Of a stretch of 64,000 nt of DNA, positions 35,361 through 46,486 are shown piece by piece. The stretch is from positions 372,001 through 436,000 of the forward strand of contig NC_059542.1 in NCBI RefSeq assembly GCF_905220415.1. Direction: 5' to 3'. Every line of letters begins with the position of its first letter. The first letter of the stretch is position 1. The notes under the pieces are model-generated. The model searched no databases and was not told the DNA's origin. It saw only the letters and a list, made by a program, of their open reading frames with translations. The translations under genes and the position numbers were made by a program. This stretch comes from Colias croceus. Taxonomy: Eukaryota > Arthropoda > Insecta > Lepidoptera > Pieridae.

Positions 35361-35367
35361 TACAACA

Positions 35368-35876
35368 TGAACAATACAATAAACAACGCATCAAATTTCA
35401 CTAGTTACATTTTACTAAAAATAAAACAACCCAATTGTGAAATCAAATTCAACCATAGTTTATCCAGCCACGGCTACTCGTAACAATTAGTTACGTATAA
35501 ACAATGTTTACTGTTCGCAAATAACAAAAAATAACATTTTATTCAATAACAAAAATGGAAATGACTGCATGCAACCAGTTTGTACAAGTTGATTCCAGTT
35601 TCAAACATTGGTTTTGATTAAAAGTAGCAACTGCTCGTAGTGAAATGTGTTTTTAGTGAATGCCGTTGTTGCAATTTAGAATTTTACTTCAAGCCCGGTT
35701 TGTTGAGATGTTATCTGGCATTATGTTAACTGGCTTTGTGATAATGTTCTTAATTTTAATAATGACACGGTTTATTTGTAATGTTACTTAACAACTTTTT
35801 TATCGACTATTAGCATAATAAGTTAGTGCGGATATATTATGTATATTGTAGAGCAATACATGTGCGATTTTAATTG
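35368..35876. other. non-coding stretch, no gene seen
   Basis: AT-rich, nothing recognisable. Confidence 0.45.
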
Positions 35877-35887
35877 TGTTTGAATGT

Positions 35888-36195
35888 CATCATCATCATC
35901 ATCAGCCCATATACGTTCCCACTGCTGGGACACGGGCCTCCTATGAGGGTACAGGCCATAATCCACCACGCTGGCCAAGTGCGGGTTGGCGGATGACACA
36001 TGTCGTCGAACTTTTTTAATTCTTCGACATGTCGGTTTCCTCACGATGTTTTCCTTCACCGTTCGAGCAGTGGTGATGTTACAACATGCGCAGATAAATT
36101 GAAAAATCAATTTATTTCCTGCGCGCTCGCCTGGTCTCGAACCACGGACTTATCGATTCGAAGTCCGAGGTCTCACCACTGAGCCACCACTGCTC
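35888..36195 (-). mobile_element. complete tRNA-derived SINE with RTE-like 3' end
   Basis: On the minus strand the head carries a perfect A box, TGGCTCAGTGGTG (about 36175-36187), and a B box, GGTTCGAGACC (about 36133-36143). The 3' part has CTTGGCCAGCGTGG, ACCCTCATAGGAGGCCCGTG and a (GAT)n tail (plus-strand catcatcatcatcatc at 35888). The 3' half resembles an RTE LINE end, so RTE machinery probably mobilised it. TGTTTGAATGT at 35877-35887 and 36196-36206 is a perfect 11-bp target duplication. Confidence 0.9.
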
Positions 36196-36206
36196 TGTTT
36201 GAATGT

Positions 36207-36774
36207 ATTCTTTATTTATTAATTGATTAACATTTACTAATAATAACTCATTCTAGAGCTAATTGATGCTCTAATGTTCATGTTTAAGCATTACTTTTGG
36301 AGACATTTTTCTCCTTTTCTGTACCATTTTAGTCTGAAGTTTTTTGTAACAGTATTTTTTAGTATTTTTTTTTTTGTAACAGTGTGATACGGAAAAATAA
36401 TTGCGGTAAGAATGAATGCTTTCTTGCTTTTCGCCATTCTTATTTAACTTTACGCACAACAAAATCGGCTACAAAATTGAAATAAACACAGCAACAATAT
36501 CAAATTTAAATACATAATGAATGTGTCCGCGAAACTGTAACAGTATTTTATTATTTTATAGTTAATTAACCGAAAACGCTTAAACCTTATGAAATTCATT
36601 CATTTACAAAGAACAATGGAATCTAATTACACGCTTACTATACATTTCATAGAACAATAGAAATATGCTTATTGCTTAGTTATTGTGTTCGTATTTAATT
36701 TCGATTCAACATCGATTATTTTATTTATAGTATTTCCTCTATTACAAGCGCGAATATTCAGTTCTTTAAATAAA
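36207..36774. other. non-coding stretch, no gene seen
   Basis: AT-rich. A short internal duplication (ttttttgtaacagt, twice) lies around 36337-36385. Confidence 0.45.
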
Positions 36775-36777
36775 CTA

Positions 36778-36955
36778 GCTGAAACTCGCGGCGTTACGCG
36801 CGTGAAACCTGGGTAAAGAATAGCCGATTTTTGCACATAATATTACGTAGATTATAGTTTTGATCATTTTTTTCTTATAATCCAATCAGCTGCCTGCAAA
36901 AGCAACAAACATAGACCAATACATACATCCATACATTCTAATAAACTTTCTCGTT
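36778..36955 (-). mobile_element. degraded Helitron-like element
   Basis: The left end actagctgaaactcgcggcgttacgcgcg resembles the CTAG-plus-hairpin terminus in inverse orientation. The right end has acatccatacattctaataaac like the 5' ends of related copies. The middle is diverged. Confidence 0.45.
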
Positions 36956-37410
36956 TATGTTTAACTGAAATTTAACCAAATACAACATACATAGAAATCT
37001 ATCGTGAATATTATTATGAATCACCTTTTAATAAAATTCGTTTAATATGTAAGTTTATTTATATAACAGAAAAAGTAGAGCCTAACGTGGCCTGAAAGAA
37101 TGCCTTTTTCGTACGCGGCTTCTGAAAATAAAGCATTCCACGTATTATTAAAAATTAACAATACAACTCTATAATTTTTTGATTTCTTTTACAAATAAAT
37201 ATGCCTAAAGCATTTTATATAAAATATAGATAATTTTCAAAATACTTTGAAAATACTTCACATTTTATCAAATCAGCTAATATATAAATTGCTTGCCATT
37301 TCATGAAAATTTTTCAAAAAAATAATATAATAGTTTTCTCCACCGTAAAAAAAGAAAAACAGAACACGATTAGCGAAACATAGTACCGTCAATAAATGAA
37401 CAAATTGGCG
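36956..37410. other. non-coding stretch, no gene seen
   Basis: AT-rich, nothing recognisable. Confidence 0.45.
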
Positions 37411-37860
37411 CTAACGCAAAAAGTTGGACACTAGTCCGTATTGTTCTGTGTGGCCATTCACACGCCACGCGACAGCCCCATCACCACACACAAAAGGCAG
37501 AAAGGATGTTACCGCAAAATGTATCCAAAAATCGAGGTAATGGACCACGATGCAGCGCACTGCAAGGGTTGAACGACCGAACGCATGCGCCATGCCTTTT
37601 CTGGCTAAATTACCCGAGACCTGTCTTAGTACGCGCTCATTCTAACTGCGATCAAATTTCGATCTTACCATGTAACCAACTGGATCCTTTGCCGTGTTCG
37701 AATGGGGGTGGCGGCGGAGTTGAGCCTCAGTGTATCGCGGGCGGTCGCGGGGTGCGCACGTATGTCGGCTCGCGCTTTCTGGCAAAAAGTTCGGAAACTT
37801 TTTCACGACGTCATCGGGTGTGCTTTTTGTTGACTGTGCTCTGTTAATGAGAAAAGTTGA
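37411..37860 (+). promoter_or_regulatory. CpG-rich island, candidate promoter
   Basis: A GC- and CpG-rich island in AT-rich surroundings, with ggcggcggagttgag, tcgcgggcggtcgcgg and ctcgcgctttc. An arthropod initiator-like TCAGTGT (37726-37732) lies within it, and an ACGTCA half-site near 37810. It contains an ATG-initiated 113-codon frame (37506-37847) with low-complexity, non-homologous sequence that I regard as chance. It could be the start region of the Ig gene whose first coding exon lies 17 kb downstream; that link is inference. Confidence 0.4.
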
Positions 37861-39801
37861 TGGATTTTAAACATTGTGTTTTCGGATGAAACTACTGTTT
37901 AAGGTATAGGGTAATTTAGTTGGCTAAACTTTATAGCGATAAGAAAAAAAATTGCAATACCCGAAAAAAAAAATCCGTAAATTTTTTTAATAATTATAGG
38001 AAATATGGGACTTTCATTATAAACTATATTTTATTTATTGAAAGTCTTAGCAGTTGGCATGATTTATTTAAGTGTAGTACAAGATTTTTATGAATAGATA
38101 CATTATGAGCACAAAATAATATTTGCTTCTGATAAATATCATAATGGGAGGAATAAGTTCACATTATTTAGTGCAAATAAAATAAATTTATTTTATGCCT
38201 TTAAAGGATTTTATTTTAATATAAGAGCAATGAATGTATAAAACCACTGGAAACTGGAAAGCATTAAGGGTATTTACTATTTACATATTGAAAATATTTT
38301 CACCAAAAAAAGCAACAGATTTTTCAGGAAATATGATGTACAGCGATAAATCCATTTTTTTTTGTTAAAAAATAACAAAAGTAATTTATAACATGGCTCT
38401 ATCTTGACTTATCGTAGCTAATTTCGAAAATAAAGAAACTCATGCTAAAGCATATTTTATAATAGCTTATAAAGATCTAAAATAAATTAAATAGATTCAA
38501 ATGCTACATAGAGCAGACATTTGTTCTTATAGACATAATATCACATAGACATGCGTTATTGCTCTCACACGGAGAAAAAAAGAAATAAGAGTACTTTTTT
38601 ATAAAATTTTATATAAAATATAACGAAACACTTAGAAGAAAGAGATATATTATCCGCTTTAGGTACTATTTTAGACACCCCTCAGTATTCGCGCGTTCAT
38701 ATCTTTTACTCTACAATATATTTTTAAAATAAAAAAGATGGCACTTTTTTATGTACAGTAATAAAAACGTACCATCCACTTTTGACGTGAAGTTTATTGT
38801 TGTTTTTAGTTTCTTTTTGAAATAAACTGCTGTACCGATTTCACAAAATTTCGTATATAGATACTCATAAATAATTTCACTTGCAAATACACTTAATCCT
38901 TATTTTCAATCATCCCTTAAACAGGTGGTAAACAGGTATTATAATGCCTCTCGTTTTCTTTTATTCATTATTCCTATTTGCATTCTCCATTATATAATAT
39001 TTTTATTTTACTGTAGTTAAGTGCTTCGCTTAGCGAGATTCATATGTTTTTATTATCTGTTTATTTACGTCTCTATAGGTGATTATAATATATTCACCTA
39101 TATTTATTATTTTTGAGAAATATACATATTTACTATTTAGCCTAATAGCCTAGTAAACTGAAATGTTGTTTTGTAAGTAGAAAAGTTATATGCCGGCTCC
39201 GCGAAGCTAGAGAAGAAAACATGAATTTTAAGGAAAAATTTAGCCAAAAAATTTAGGTGTAATTTTGTTGTTTAAGTATTTTTAACGTGATCAGTGTATG
39301 CAAGACTACAAGTTCCTTCGCGCTTAGTATACCGATAGTGGGACACCCTGTATATGGCTGATTTTCATCATCATACCTTTACCATATGCCTGGATCTACC
39401 GACTGAATTCCGCTGTATTCTGTGTCAACGCGTTCTCTACTTATCAAAACTTAACCTCAACAAACACATTTAAATCGTAAGATTGACATAAGACTACTAA
39501 AAATATTCTAAATTGTTTTTTATTGCTTTTCCTAAAAATTACTTTCGTACAGGCTACGGCTTTACTACTAATTATTTTTTATCACTTTCGTTCAGGTTAC
39601 GTAGCTTTACTCTCTAGTTAGTAGCCAACGGAATAATTTAAAAAATATGAAAACGTATAATAAAATTTTAACCCGTACTAGATACATAATATGTATGTCT
39701 ATACGGATACCGTGCCTTCATAATAATACAATCATCCGATGATATTCACTAATATTCTAAATTGCTCTACATTAAACTCTACATAACTTTTTATAAACAC
39801 A
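37861..39801. other. non-coding stretch, no gene seen
   Basis: AT-rich. The string gggacaccctgtata near 39340 looks like a repeat fragment. No gene supported. Confidence 0.45.
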
Positions 39802-39970
39802 CTAGCGGTCCGCCCCGGCTTCGCCCGTGGTACATGTTTACGTTTTCTCTACATAAGAACCATCCTCGTACTTCAAGGAATATAATAAAAAAAGAATTAT
39901 CGAAATCGGTTCAGCCGTTCTCGAGTTATGGAATTACAACGAAAAGTGGCATTGATTTTTATATATTAGA
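39802..39970 (-). mobile_element. Helitron-like non-autonomous element, complete
   Basis: A|CTAGCGGTCCGCCCCGGC on the left, and on the minus strand A|TCTAATATATAAAAATCAATGCC on the right. Same subfamily as 29918-30087, with high similarity in the central blocks. Confidence 0.8.
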
Positions 39971-40376
39971 TTAGTTGAATACTATGACTTTTTCAAGTAA
40001 AACCTGATTGATAAATAGTATATCACATAGACAGCCTATCTCTATAACCTATCCAACATTCATTCTATTGAAAGAGTAACAAATGTCTATCCATTTATCT
40101 CCACCTACAGTTGTAAGATTACATAGGTATCATTTTTACTGCCATTATTGTATGAAAAATAATGCTTTTGAAAACGAACAAATGAGATTTAAATTCATAA
40201 TCTATCGTTTATTTTAGCAAATATCAACATCTATGTGAATATTGCTATAAATCGAAAACATGTACTACTTAATTAGTTTTGATATTTCACTGGTAGACAT
40301 TACATTATTCATGAGTGACACAGGCTATACTTTCTTTTTTCTGTAGTTGAATCCGTCGGAACCAAACAGCCGAATA

Positions 40377-40414
40377 AACAATCATAAGTAGCCTTGCAAC
40401 TACTTATGATTGTT
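40377..40414. repeat. perfect hairpin (15-bp arms, 8-bp loop)
   Basis: AACAATCATAAGTAG at 40377-40391 and its inverse CTACTTATGATTGTT at 40400-40414, separated by ccttgcaa. Confidence 0.9.
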
Positions 40415-40800
40415 ATGAGGAATTATAATTTTATAACGTTTTATCATTACTGTTCTATATTAACTTTATTCATTTATAAATTATGTATTACAAACATTTT
40501 TGTAACGTTAACAGAAGGATAATACAGATAAGAAAGCAATCAACTGAATATGATGGAATAAAAAGCACAATTTCGAACAAAAATAATGTTATCATTGCCA
40601 AATATATAACGTATAAAATTCATTTATCACATACATTCAAATATAGTTAAAGACTCAATAAAAGTAGAATTCCATAGTTACATTTGTTTCTAGGCTAAAA
40701 TGCGATTAGTTTCTTGATAGGTTTATACAATCTTAACGATTCAGCAGCTAGTCTTTATACGATTATTAGGTTGTAAAAATAAATCCCTAGTCGTGTTCAA

Positions 40801-40919
40801 TCTATACATATAATAAATCTGTAGAAGGGTCAATTCTGTACATTGAAAATATTGAAAAAATAAATACCAGGGGGTGTTACTGGATCGATACCAAACCCAA
40901 ATATGTGATTAAAAAATTT

Positions 40920-40964
<45 letters not shown>

Positions 40965-41280
40965 ATGTGAAGGCATCACGTGAAAACTAACGGTTGGATT
41001 TCGATGAAACTTGGTATAATTATACCTTATTATCCTGGGCGTAAAATAGGATACTTTTTATCCTGGAAAAATACGTAGAAAAAAATTAAACTTAATTTTT
41101 CAGTTTTATCCATAGACGTTGTTCTGTAGAACCGCGAACACACGTTGCGTATTATTATAGGCCTAGCCGTATTTGGGTCCAATAGATATTTATAAGATGT
41201 CAGAGTTACTCAAAATGGAGAAATAAACCATCCACGCGAAGACTGACATCCGCGCGGACGGAGTCGCGGGCGAAAGCTAG
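40801..41280 (+). mobile_element. Helitron-like non-autonomous element, complete (~480 bp)
   Basis: A|TCTATACATATAATAAATC at the left end. A (TCTG)n tract lies at 40923-40964. The right end is gcgcggacggagtcgcggg followed by CGAAAGCTAG|T. Target A and T are present. Conserved internal blocks include gtgaaaactaacggttggatttcg. No coding sequence. The fragment at 5413-5471 is the 3' end of the same subfamily. Confidence 0.82.
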
Positions 41281-42525
41281 TTTGTAATAATTACCTACAT
41301 CTATCCATAATACTATTTTAATTTATGGATTTAGTTTATCGATTATATTATATCCTTTTTTCGTATAGTTTAATTTAAAAAGTCATTCATCTGTTACACC
41401 GAACGTTAATTTTTAAAAACAAATAAGCTTCATCATTTTTTTTGATGATTTTAGACCACCTGGACGAACCAAGTATTGTTTACTCCATAACTATCTAGAC
41501 TTGCATTAGAAAAACTCAATTAATATCTAGTAGTTAAGTAAGTCTATTTGTATACTAGCGCAAGTAATACGATTGTAGTATGATTTTTGCTTCATCATAT
41601 TTAATTATATATGAGCTATTCATCAGTTTCATCAATGTTAGTTTCACCACATAATAACGTTAAAAACTCCTAAAATAATATCTTCAAATCAACCTTTGGC
41701 ATATGAATCATGCATTTATCCAGATTCACAGCTCAGAATCCCATCCCCCGCGAATCAGTTGAATGGACGTCTAACAATGGAACCGCCTCTCTATCCCACG
41801 AGACAGAAATATTTGTAACTCCCAAGTTCACTATTGAAATTTCGGTTTCATTAAGACGTCCGTCCTTTCATTTGCATGTTTGAATGATAATGGTGGGTTT
41901 GGTGCAGTGTTGGAAAAGTTGAGTGATGCTTAAATGTGAAATCAAAGTTGTTATGTATTGGTGACATGTATAATATTGATTATATTATTTACCGTGTACT
42001 CTACTAATATTTATTCGTAACTGTATAGTTGAAATAACTAGTCGGAAAATTATCAATGCCAGTTTTAAATTACTAAAATGTTATTGAATGTGTAATTACT
42101 AAAAAAAACTGTTAAATTATTCGACAAATTATTCAAAAAATTTAAATTATAAATCGTGCACAATTTCAATATCTGCAAAAAATAACTATCAGGAGAGTTA
42201 AAATTGCGAACAAAAATTAATTGAAGTAAAAATATGAGGATGACCGGATTTAAAGCTACTGTAACTAAAATTCAACAAGGAATACTAGATAAGATCTGCT
42301 ACATGCCGTGCTCCCGAAAAATTACGACAATGTGCTTTTAAAGAAAGCTACTATGTGTCTCTTGCAAACGTTGCCTTGCACACTTAAGTGAAAATCAGGT
42401 AACCCGAATGCTTCCTTGCAGAACCATAATATTATGTATTAAAAATAGTTCAATTAACGCATTGATATGTGCCTTTATTAAGGATTAAGTACACGTATAA
42501 TTCACAAATACTCATTTATTTTATA
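41281..42525. other. non-coding stretch, no gene seen
   Basis: AT-rich with a GC-richer patch at 41700-41830. No gene supported. Confidence 0.45.
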
Positions 42526-42708
42526 CTAGTGGTCCGCCCCGGCTTCGCTCGTGGTACATATTTCGCAATAAAAGGTAGTCTATGTCCTTTCTCGGGTATC
42601 AAAATATCTCCATACCAAAATTCATGCAAATTAGTTCAGTAGTTTAGGTGTGATTGAGTAACAGACAGACAGACAGAGTTACTTTCGCATTTATAATATT
42701 AGTAGGGA
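42526..42708 (-). mobile_element. Helitron-like non-autonomous element, complete
   Basis: Inverted near-copy of 18170-18356: A|CTAGTGGTCCGCCCCGGC on the left, a (CAGA)n tract, and on the minus strand A|TCCCTACTAATATTATAAATGCG on the right. Confidence 0.82.
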
Positions 42709-43640
42709 TGGATGGATAACGTCAATGTATTTAAAATAAACATAATAAAACAGTTTGTTTTCGTATAATTTTATATATTTACATTATCCTAGCGTTTCCC
42801 TCGTTATTTTATTTATTATAAAATTCCCAATGATGAGTTTATTTTGCTGCGGTTTCAATTATGGCTCGAAGCGTTTGTGTTTTATAAAATGATGATATTT
42901 TTTCATAAACACCGACTAGAAGAGGTAATTTTAAATTCATTTTCACTGGGAATTTAATATCGCGCACATAATGTCATTTCAATATGACATGGTCTGGTTT
43001 AAGCTTGGTTCAACGTTTTTATGGGTCACGTGTTTTCTTTGTATATTTGTTTTTATATTATTTTTGATGAACGAATATTATTCTAAAAAAAAATGATTTA
43101 TCACTTCGTTATATATCGGTAATAATGGAAGTCTTATTAATGAGTAATATAAAGCGTCAATTAATAATAATAATTACTGCCAGGTGTTGTAGAAAGTGCC
43201 ATTGAAAATAAACCTTTAATAGTGAGTTGAATAATTTAATGCTAGCTGAGATCTTAGCATTAGTTCCAATGAGTACCTACCCTTAAGACAATGGGTCATT
43301 CACATGAAATGTAATCCTTTCATTGATAGTTCTGAATATTAATAAAATAATTAAATTATTTTATCATTCTAGGATACTGCATTTGAATCGGGAGTAATAT
43401 TACATTAATAAAGGATTTTTGCTATCTGGTTTAGCAAGACAAGCCGGGTGTCGAAGCTAACTTGAAGTTACGAAATATATGAAGGAATTTCATAACAAGC
43501 TCATAATTTCGTTGTCGCGAAAACGTGGTTTCCTTAAAATCTTGTTATCTACCGCGTATTTTACAATATCGCTTGAAATTTTATATTTTAAGGTATATCC
43601 TAACTTAAAGCCCCTTACATTTTCAGGGTGAGAAATAATA
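42709..43640. other. non-coding stretch, no gene seen
   Basis: AT-rich, nothing recognisable. Confidence 0.45.
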
Positions 43641-43644
43641 GACT

Positions 43645-43702
43645 TACCTGTCAAGCCAATAGTCATAAATACAGCTCCAGAAAACTTTTTATAGTTGAAC
43701 AT
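43645..43702 (-). other. candidate small exon with signal-peptide-like start
   Basis: On the minus strand an ATG (43702) opens MFNYKKFSGAVFMTIGLT and reaches a full-consensus donor, ACAG|GTAAGT, at about 43645. A short basic stretch and then hydrophobic residues could be a signal peptide. No downstream minus-strand exon or promoter was found, so it stays a candidate. Confidence 0.25.
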
Positions 43703-44710
43703 AAATCTTTTTTCCTCTGAGTATTGTTGTAAGACTCGGCCTTCTAGTGTTCAGTTTTTCGTTCGAAATAATGTTCCGTGTAATAATTTTTTTACAACTA
43801 TAAAATTATGTATATTTCTAAATCTAATATTTTGTAGGTTATATAAAGAAAGGTCTCTCCTACCTGCATATTATTTCTAAATGTAATATTATGTAGATTA
43901 TAAAAAAGTCTCTTCAAATTTAACTTCGAACAATATACATTTAACGTATTACAATCTAGTCTCTAACACTCTAAACGATCTAATCCAAAGCTTTTTATCT
44001 ATGCCGACACAATCTTGTGAAGCCCAGCGTTAGCTCCTACTCGGTTCCACATAAAATGGTCCAGTAATTGAGAATAAATGTTTGAAAAACTTTTTCTATC
44101 CTCATTTAGACGAGATTCTAACTGAGCTCTTACAACTTACGCCTGACCTGAGAAAATTTACACTCTAAGAACTCAATTTTAAAGAAAAACAACTCTAACA
44201 CAATGGAAATAGGAGTTTATTTTCCCTGATTATCTTCTGGCGTTGAATAAACCAGCTCTTTCGTTAGTTTTAAGCCAATTTAAAAGTGGAAGTGCTTAAG
44301 AAATATGCTATCAAAATATCTTTTGTTTCGAGTTATAAAGTAAATTGTGGATAAGTGCTTTTTAATAAATGAGTTATCTGTTATACTACAGCTTTTTCAC
44401 GTTAAATAATGAAATAATTAACACGATCTATTATATCTTTTGATGGTTATATAAATTAGTATCAATCACAAATTTTTATGCCAATAGAAGTTTACAATTC
44501 ATGTCATTAGATAATGTAAAGTTATCTTATATTGGCAGGAGATATACTTAATTATTGAAACCATATATCCGGGGTACTAACAGTAAACAAATTAATATTC
44601 AATTTGGTGCAATTTTTCAGAATCTATTGTCGTAAATAATCAACTTCCTTAAACAGTGACAGGAGTAAAAATCGCATTCACTACATCTAACAGCAACAAT
44701 GTAGTCCAAA
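43703..44710. other. non-coding stretch, no gene seen
   Basis: AT-rich, nothing recognisable. Confidence 0.45.
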
Positions 44711-44800
44711 ATGTTTAACTACGCGTATGAAAAAGCCAACAAATTGTTCCAAACGAATCGCTATTTCCAAGTTAGTCTGGAACATTCTTCGGCATTCCAC
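44711..44800 (+). other. candidate coding exon ending at a GTGAGT donor
   Basis: ATG at 44711 begins 30 codons (MFNYAYEKANKLFQTNRY...) ending at TTC CAC|GTGAGT, phase 0. Codons such as TAC, GCG, GCC, AAC, TTC, ACG and CGC are richer in GC at the third position than this genome's background, which suggests coding. Unspliced, the frame would stop at 44871 after 53 codons. No family recognised and no partner exon found. If joined to 54486 it would soon meet a stop, so it is not an alternative start of the Ig protein. Confidence 0.3.
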
Positions 44801-44871
44801 GTGAGTACAACGGAGGAGTTATTCCGTATTTCAGCAAATGTGTTACAATTTATATTGCACTTAATGGTATA

Positions 44872-46391
44872 GAGAATAATAAGAGTATAAAGTATAGGAA
44901 TGGTGTGAAAATATGTTTGAAATATAAATCATTGATAGCTTATAGTGTTAGAAAAATTGAGTATTTGACAGTTTACAACTTACTTAATAATTGATTTTTA
45001 AATTAAAACAAAATACTGCAGACATAAAAATATATGGTAGTCTGGCATGAAACTTGTATTTGAATTATTTTAAATGTATAAATACCAATTGTGTAAATAC
45101 AACTAAATAATAATCAATCTTTAATAGTGTGGTTTTTAATAAACAAACAAATACTCTTAAAATCATGACATTATTGTATTGTTACTGATCCTTGTTAAGT
45201 GTACAAAGTGTACTAAAAATAGTAGCAATACTTATTTTTATACTTAAACCAGTCAATTTGCCCTCACCTATTGAATCAATGAATTTCACCGACATAATGT
45301 TAGAACAAAAAGCACTCTTATTGCAAGACAAACGAAACGAGAGAAAAGTACACGAAAATCAATTACTTATGTTATTACTTCGGTGTTTACATTCCACTCT
45401 GTAAGTGTGTAAGATAATATTTTATACGTGGAACTTATTATCGTGTTATATAGACCAATGAGAGCTAAACCTTATGTTTTATTTATGTCAATATTATAAA
45501 ACTTGTATTTGTTCGAATATTCGTTTTATCGTATACATTTCTGCAGTGTCTATTCTGATTATTATTCTGTATTTTAGCATTCATTAAACAGACCTAGGAC
45601 AAGAAGAAAGACCAAAAAAGAAAAATGTTTTATGCTAGCTATGTTTTATGCTAGCATAAAACATTTTTTAACGTGAAAATTAACTTTGATCAAAAGAAAA
45701 TATAGTCATATACATAGAAACAGAACTAAAAGATCTTATTATAGATTGCACAATACACAATACCTTCCGAATCGATACTTAAATCTTATATTAGGTACTA
45801 TCGAATCGATTCAATATCTAAATCCCTGTACATTTTTACACTAAACCTCTTAATGTTATCAACAATAAACCACCTCATTATTATAAGGAATTAACTGCTA
45901 TTTACTACATTCCCGTCCGTGTCCCGCCCCGGGTCACAACTTATTACCCTCGGCTTGATTAAACGCCTCACAGCTGAAGCATCCTCAAATAATTACTGAG
46001 GACGTGCTGGATTATGGGAGGTATGAGCTATTTGTTAATTAATTATGTTATTTATTTTGATAGTGGTAAGGTAGAGATTGATATGAAAAAAGAAGTAGCT
46101 GTAGAAATCGACATCGTAATTTTTATAGACTCTAAAAGCGCTTCAATGGCGTATTGAAAGAATTTATGCTCAAATTATGTCACTGAACCTAAAATTAATC
46201 ATTCAAAACAACCCAAATAGATAGTTTATACAAATTACTAACTTGTGCTTACTACGCGATATTGCGCGATATCCTCTTTCATGAAATCTTCTTCCTACCT
46301 CTTTACCTATTATACCGTATACGTTTGTTTTAGAAATAATAAATCTTTTCGGAATATTTATCTCTTTTATATCCTTAAAAACTTCATCAAC
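44872..46391. other. non-coding stretch, no gene seen
   Basis: AT-rich, with the palindromic stretch at 45621-45668 and a GC-richer patch at 45910-46020. No gene supported. Confidence 0.45.
45621..45668. repeat. direct repeat plus perfect palindrome
   Basis: ATGTTTTATGCTAGC occurs twice in a row (45625-45639 and 45641-45655), and the second copy forms a zero-spacer 24-bp palindrome (45641-45664). Overall the outer arms 45621-45639 and 45650-45668 are perfect 19-bp inverses. Confidence 0.9.
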
Positions 46392-46437
46392 AATCGAACA
46401 TATTATGTAAGTTATAACTTACATAATATGTTCGATT
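46392..46437. repeat. perfect 46-bp palindrome, no spacer
   Basis: AATCGAACATATTATG and onward, mirrored about 46414/46415 with no mismatch. Confidence 0.95.
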
Positions 46438-46486
46438 ATGAAGCTAACAGGTGTACATTATAATGTACACCTGTTAGCTTCATAAT
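46435..46486. repeat. perfect 52-bp palindrome, no spacer
   Basis: ATTATGAAGCTAACAGG and onward, mirrored about 46460/46461 with no mismatch. It overlaps the 46-bp palindrome by 3 bp (ATT). Confidence 0.95.

Noticed and set aside
37506..37847. ATG-initiated 113-codon frame in the CpG island
   Set aside because: No family resemblance, low-complexity Gly/Arg/Cys-rich composition, and GC-rich DNA lacks stops by chance. Kept only as part of a possible promoter region.
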